A stretch of 64,000 nt of DNA from assembly GCA_032622095.1 (NCBI GenBank), contig CP136066.1:117759319-117823318 (forward strand), read 5' to 3'. The stretch comes from Siphonodentalium dalli. Taxonomy: Eukaryota; Mollusca; Scaphopoda; Gadilida; Siphonodentaliidae. The notes beneath the pieces are model-generated. The model was not told where the DNA came from and did no database searches. It saw only the letters and a list, made by a program, of their open reading frames with translations. The position numbers and the translations under genes are program-made. Positions within the stretch are counted from its first letter, which is position 1. The number at the start of each line of letters is the position of its first letter. Positions 60,341-64,000 of this stretch are shown piece after piece.

Positions 60341-62025
60341 TGTCTAAGTAGCTGCATATAATGACAAACTGACCACATATATTGACAAAGTAGCTGCATA
60401 TAATGACTATCTAACCGCATATATTGACTAAGTAGCAAAATATAATGACTAACTGATCACATATATTGACTAAGTAGCTGCATATAATGACTAACTAACT
60501 GCTTATATTGACTAAGTAACTGACTATGATGACTAACTAACTGCTTATATTGACTGAGTAACTGCATATAATGACTAACTAACCACACATGTTGACTAAG
60601 TATCTACACATAATGACTAACTAACTGCTTATATTGACTAAGTAGCTGCATATAGTGTGACTAACTATCCACTTATATTGACTAAGTAGCTGCATATAAT
60701 GACTAACTGACCACATATATTGACTAAGTAGTTGCATATAATGACTAACTCACCGCATATATTGACCAAGTAGCTGCATATAATGACTAACTGACCAAAT
60801 ATTGACTAATTATTTGCATATAATGACTAACTGACTACATATACTGACTAAGTAGATTAATATAATGACTAACTGACCACAAATATTGACTAAGTAGTTG
60901 CATATAATGACTAACTAACTGTATATATTGACTAATTAACTGCATATAATGACTAACTGACCATATATATTGACTAAGTAGCTGCATATAATGATTAACT
61001 AACCGCATATATTGACTAACTGGTTACATATAATGACTAAATGACCGCATATATTGACTAAGTAGTTACATGTAATGACTAACTAACCGCATATATTGAC
61101 TAAGTAGCTGCATATAATGACTAACTGATCGCATATATTGACTAAGTAGCTGCATATAATGACTAACTGACTGCATATATTGACTAAGTAGCTGCATATA
61201 ATGACTAACTGATCGCATATATTGACTAAGTAGCTGCATATAATGACTAACTAACCGCATATATTGACTAAGTAGCTGCATATAATGACCAACTGATCGC
61301 ATATATTGACTAATTAGCTGCATATAATGACTAACTGACCATATATATTGACTAAGTAGCTGCATATAATGACTAACTAACCGCATATATTGACTAAGTG
61401 GTTACATATAATGACTAACTGACCGCATATATTGACTAAGTAGTTACATGTAATGACTAACTAACCGCATATATTGACTAAGTAGCTGCATATAATGACT
61501 AACTGACCACATATATTGACTAAGTAGTTGCATATAATGACTAACTGACCATATATATTGACTAAGTAGCTGCATATAATGACTAACTAACCGCATGTAT
61601 TGACTAAGTAGTTGCATATAATGACTAACTATAAACCACATATATTGATATATTAAAGCAGCTGCAAACAATGACTAACTAATCATATATATATATTGAT
61701 AAAGTAGCTGGATATATTGTCAATGCAATTGCACATTTTGGCAAAATAGATGTATATATTGACTAACTTACCACATTTATTGACAAAGAAACTGCATATA
61801 ATGACTAACTAACCGAATATAGTGACTAATTTGCTACATATATTGACTAACTAACCAAATTAATGGACAAAGTATTGACCACATAACTAACCACATATAT
61901 TGGAAACGTAGCTGCATATATTTGCAAAGTAGCTGCATATATTGACTTAACTAACCACATATATTGACAAATTATCTGCATATATTGACTAACTAACCAC
62001 ATATATTGATATATTAACCGGATAT
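60341..62025 (-). repeat. 42-bp satellite, right (reverse) block, ~40 units
   Basis: Units CATATAATGACTAACT-NACC plus GCATATATTGACTAAGTAGC, highly uniform between about 61080 and 61620. Because 42 is divisible by 3, long frames without stops appear (14-residue repeats SHYMQLLSQYM). These are not considered genes. Confidence 0.88.
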
Positions 62026-63866
62026 ATTGCCTGAGCTTGACATAATGCAGCTATGGCGTACCATATCACCGCATTTGCATAGCAATCCTCACTATTATCA
62101 CACTACATGACCCATTTTAATCATGTAGGTCTACATTTGACCCAAAGGGGTTCGGATGTGATATATTCCCGGAACTTGTTATGCCGTTATTCTGAGTAAG
62201 TACAGGTAATTACTATTTAGGGATGTAGCTTATAATCATCAACTATTTGCTTTCAAATCAGTTTTATAATTCCCAGACAGCGAATCTTTTAAAATCCTAT
62301 CATGGCATTTTCCAGATACGTGGTGTTGGTTTTTAAACATACCCGTAATTTTTCACACAATTTCCAATAATAAAAAGAATTGTGCAAAACACATCACTAT
62401 TTAGACAATTTTCGTCTAGATCCACAGAAACAGCTGAGAAATTGGGAATAAAATGATCAAAACACGTGGACTCTGAGTCTGATGAGTACCATGTCAGGGT
62501 GCGTTCACATAATGGTAAATTTGTCTGGCAAACCTGCAGGAAAGTCGTTTTAGGGGTGCTCTTATCCCCTATTGTGTTAAATATATGAGTTGAAGATTTT
62601 GAGATACCTATAACAGGTTGTTACAATATGTTTTGCTTTATAAAATTCACAATTTAAATGTCCAGTTTATAGGGGAAAACATCATTATTCATTACTCAAA
62701 AAGTTAATTTGTGTCGCAATGGTTATAGAACTTCATTTCTTTCCAATAATGAAATTTTGTGTATTTTTTAATATCGTTTCCATGGTGATAGGTATTTCTC
62801 AGGGTATTGGGCTTTTTCTGCAGTTTTATCAAAACTAGATTGAAGCACACGTAAGAAGCCATCATAATATGTTTAAATTATTACTGTAACCAATGTAGTA
62901 TCAAATAAATGTTTCAATTCCAAAATAATCGCATTTTTTGCAAAAATTAACAGTTTTTACCCCAAAATGGCAATAAAACCTTCATATCCTATATGTGCAT
63001 CCTAGCTACTACTGGGATAATTGGGAAATAGTAATCTTTGAAAAAGGTTTTGAGACATCTATAACGGGTTGTCATAATACGCTTTGCTTCATAAAATTAC
63101 ATGCTTTAAATGTCAGCTCTATGGGAAAAAACATCAATATTTGGCGAAATTTGGTCCGTTTCCATGACAACAGCTGAATAAACCGCATGAATTGCCCAAC
63201 ACAGAAGTCCGGATTAAAAGTGCATGTCATAAAAAACTAATTTCAAAAAGTTATATTGTGTCGCAAGGGTTATAGGTCTTCATTTCTTTCCAATAACGGC
63301 ATTTTTTGTATTTTTAAATATCGTTTCCATGGTAACAGGTATTTCTCTTGGTATTGGGCCTTTTCGGCAGTTTTATCCAAATTAATTTTAAGTACACGTA
63401 TGATGCCATCATACTAATGCATAAATTATTACTGTAACCAATGTAGTATTCAATAAATGTTCCAATTCCAAAATTTTCGCATTTTTTGCAAAAATCACCA
63501 TTTTTCACCCCAAAATGGCAATAAAGACCTGTATGACCTATATGTGCATCCTATTTAATACTGGAATCGTTGGAACATATTTATAGTGGACAAATCATCA
63601 ATAAATGATCTTCAACGTCTGTTCCTGTCCTAGAATGGGCTTAAATTAGTTTCTACCATTTGCGGAAATGGTTTAATATCAAACTGTGTCTACATTGTTT
63701 ACATTCTGTTTCCATGGCAACGGCACCACTTTCACATTTTACAGCAGGGCGGAACATGAAGCCTACATCTTCTACTTTCATATGATGTATAAATTTTCCG
63801 TGTGTAAAGAAAAAAATTAAACTCGAAAAATAAGCCCCGTTGGGGCCAAGACCGCTCATCTATATT

Positions 63867-64000
63867 CCCTGTGGGAGTTTAAGACAAATGACTTTACACA
63901 GTAATCTGCTTTATTGGAATCAGAGAATGACACTGGATACTAACTGCTAAACCACTGGCTGCTCCCAGAGCTGTCAAATTTAAGTGATTGATGATTCTTT
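63867..64000. other. Right flank, no feature
   Basis: Short sequence beyond the palindromic element; nothing recognised. Confidence 0.5.

Larger units (their letters stand above)
57511..63861. mobile_element. 6.35-kb palindromic element with satellite core and ATATT target duplication
   Basis: Outer ends AGAGGAGCGGTCTTGACC and, at the right, GGCCAAGACCGCTCATCT are inverse. ATATT lies directly outside both (57506-57510 and 63862-63866). Arms of about 1.8 kb (57511-59340; 62020-63861) match nearly base for base. Each contains an internal ~570-bp duplication (about 57790 and 58360 in the left arm). Between them is the 42-bp satellite, itself in two opposing orientations meeting near 60,341. No transposase. 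Open frames repeated in both arms are by-products of the symmetry. I cannot assign a known superfamily. Confidence 0.88.

Noticed and set aside
61066-61671. Long minus-strand frames encoding SHYMQLLSQYM repeats
   Set aside because: They are translations of the 42-bp satellite, whose length is divisible by three; no start context, splice signal or non-repetitive sequence supports a protein.

Overview
The window is animal nuclear DNA and most resembles a bivalve mollusc. It is AT-rich, has almost no long open reading frames, and is dense in repeat types known from bivalve genomes: arrays of roughly 160-bp monomers with flanking ends (pearl/Helentron-like), 'CCGTCCGTCTGTC' element heads, CR1/L2-like retrotransposon remains, and many miniature inverted-repeat elements. 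The species cannot be fixed from the sequence. No rRNA, tRNA or CRISPR was seen.

The left part (1-16.7 kb) holds two short coding-like relics (638-760 minus; 1589-1727 plus), a candidate DIRS-like element bounded by inverted repeats at 2105 and 6692 with a broken tyrosine-recombinase ORF, a 122-bp tandem repeat, and two TTAA-flanked elements (8945-9236 and 13335-14425). From 11.8 to 14.9 kb lies one copy of a segmental duplication whose other copy is at 33.5-35.6 kb. From 16.76 to 21.78 kb is a foldback palindrome of about 5 kb.

The middle (22-42 kb) is a mosaic of nested elements: TTAA elements carrying a shared 69-bp palindrome, two arrays of 160-bp monomers (26.5-30.2 kb, 22 units; 37.0-38.1 kb, 6 units), three near-complete copies of a short element headed by GTGTACC...GGTACAC, two hAT-like miniature elements (one with an exact 8-bp target duplication, one with 7 of 8), and a near-perfect 155-bp hairpin.

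The right part (42-57.5 kb) contains the only convincing host gene signals. These are a promoter-like cluster and candidate untranslated exon near 43.0 kb, a coding first exon at 47.25-47.34 kb for a signal-peptide or signal-anchor N terminus, and two duplicated 30-nt symmetric micro-exons at 50.3 and 55.5 kb in the matching splice phase. The rest of that gene would lie beyond the window. Its introns have been invaded by a 0.95-kb retroelement with a TATA box and a hammerhead-like RNA motif (51.1-52.1 kb), a CR1/L2-like relic (53.3-55.0 kb) and several non-autonomous repeats.

The window ends in a 6.35-kb palindromic element (57,511-63,861). It is flanked by ATATT direct repeats and has a core of 42-bp satellite units running in opposite directions from a midpoint near 60,341. 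This element and the micro-exon gene are the two most interesting structures. All coordinates of repeats were read by eye and may be off by several bases at diffuse ends.
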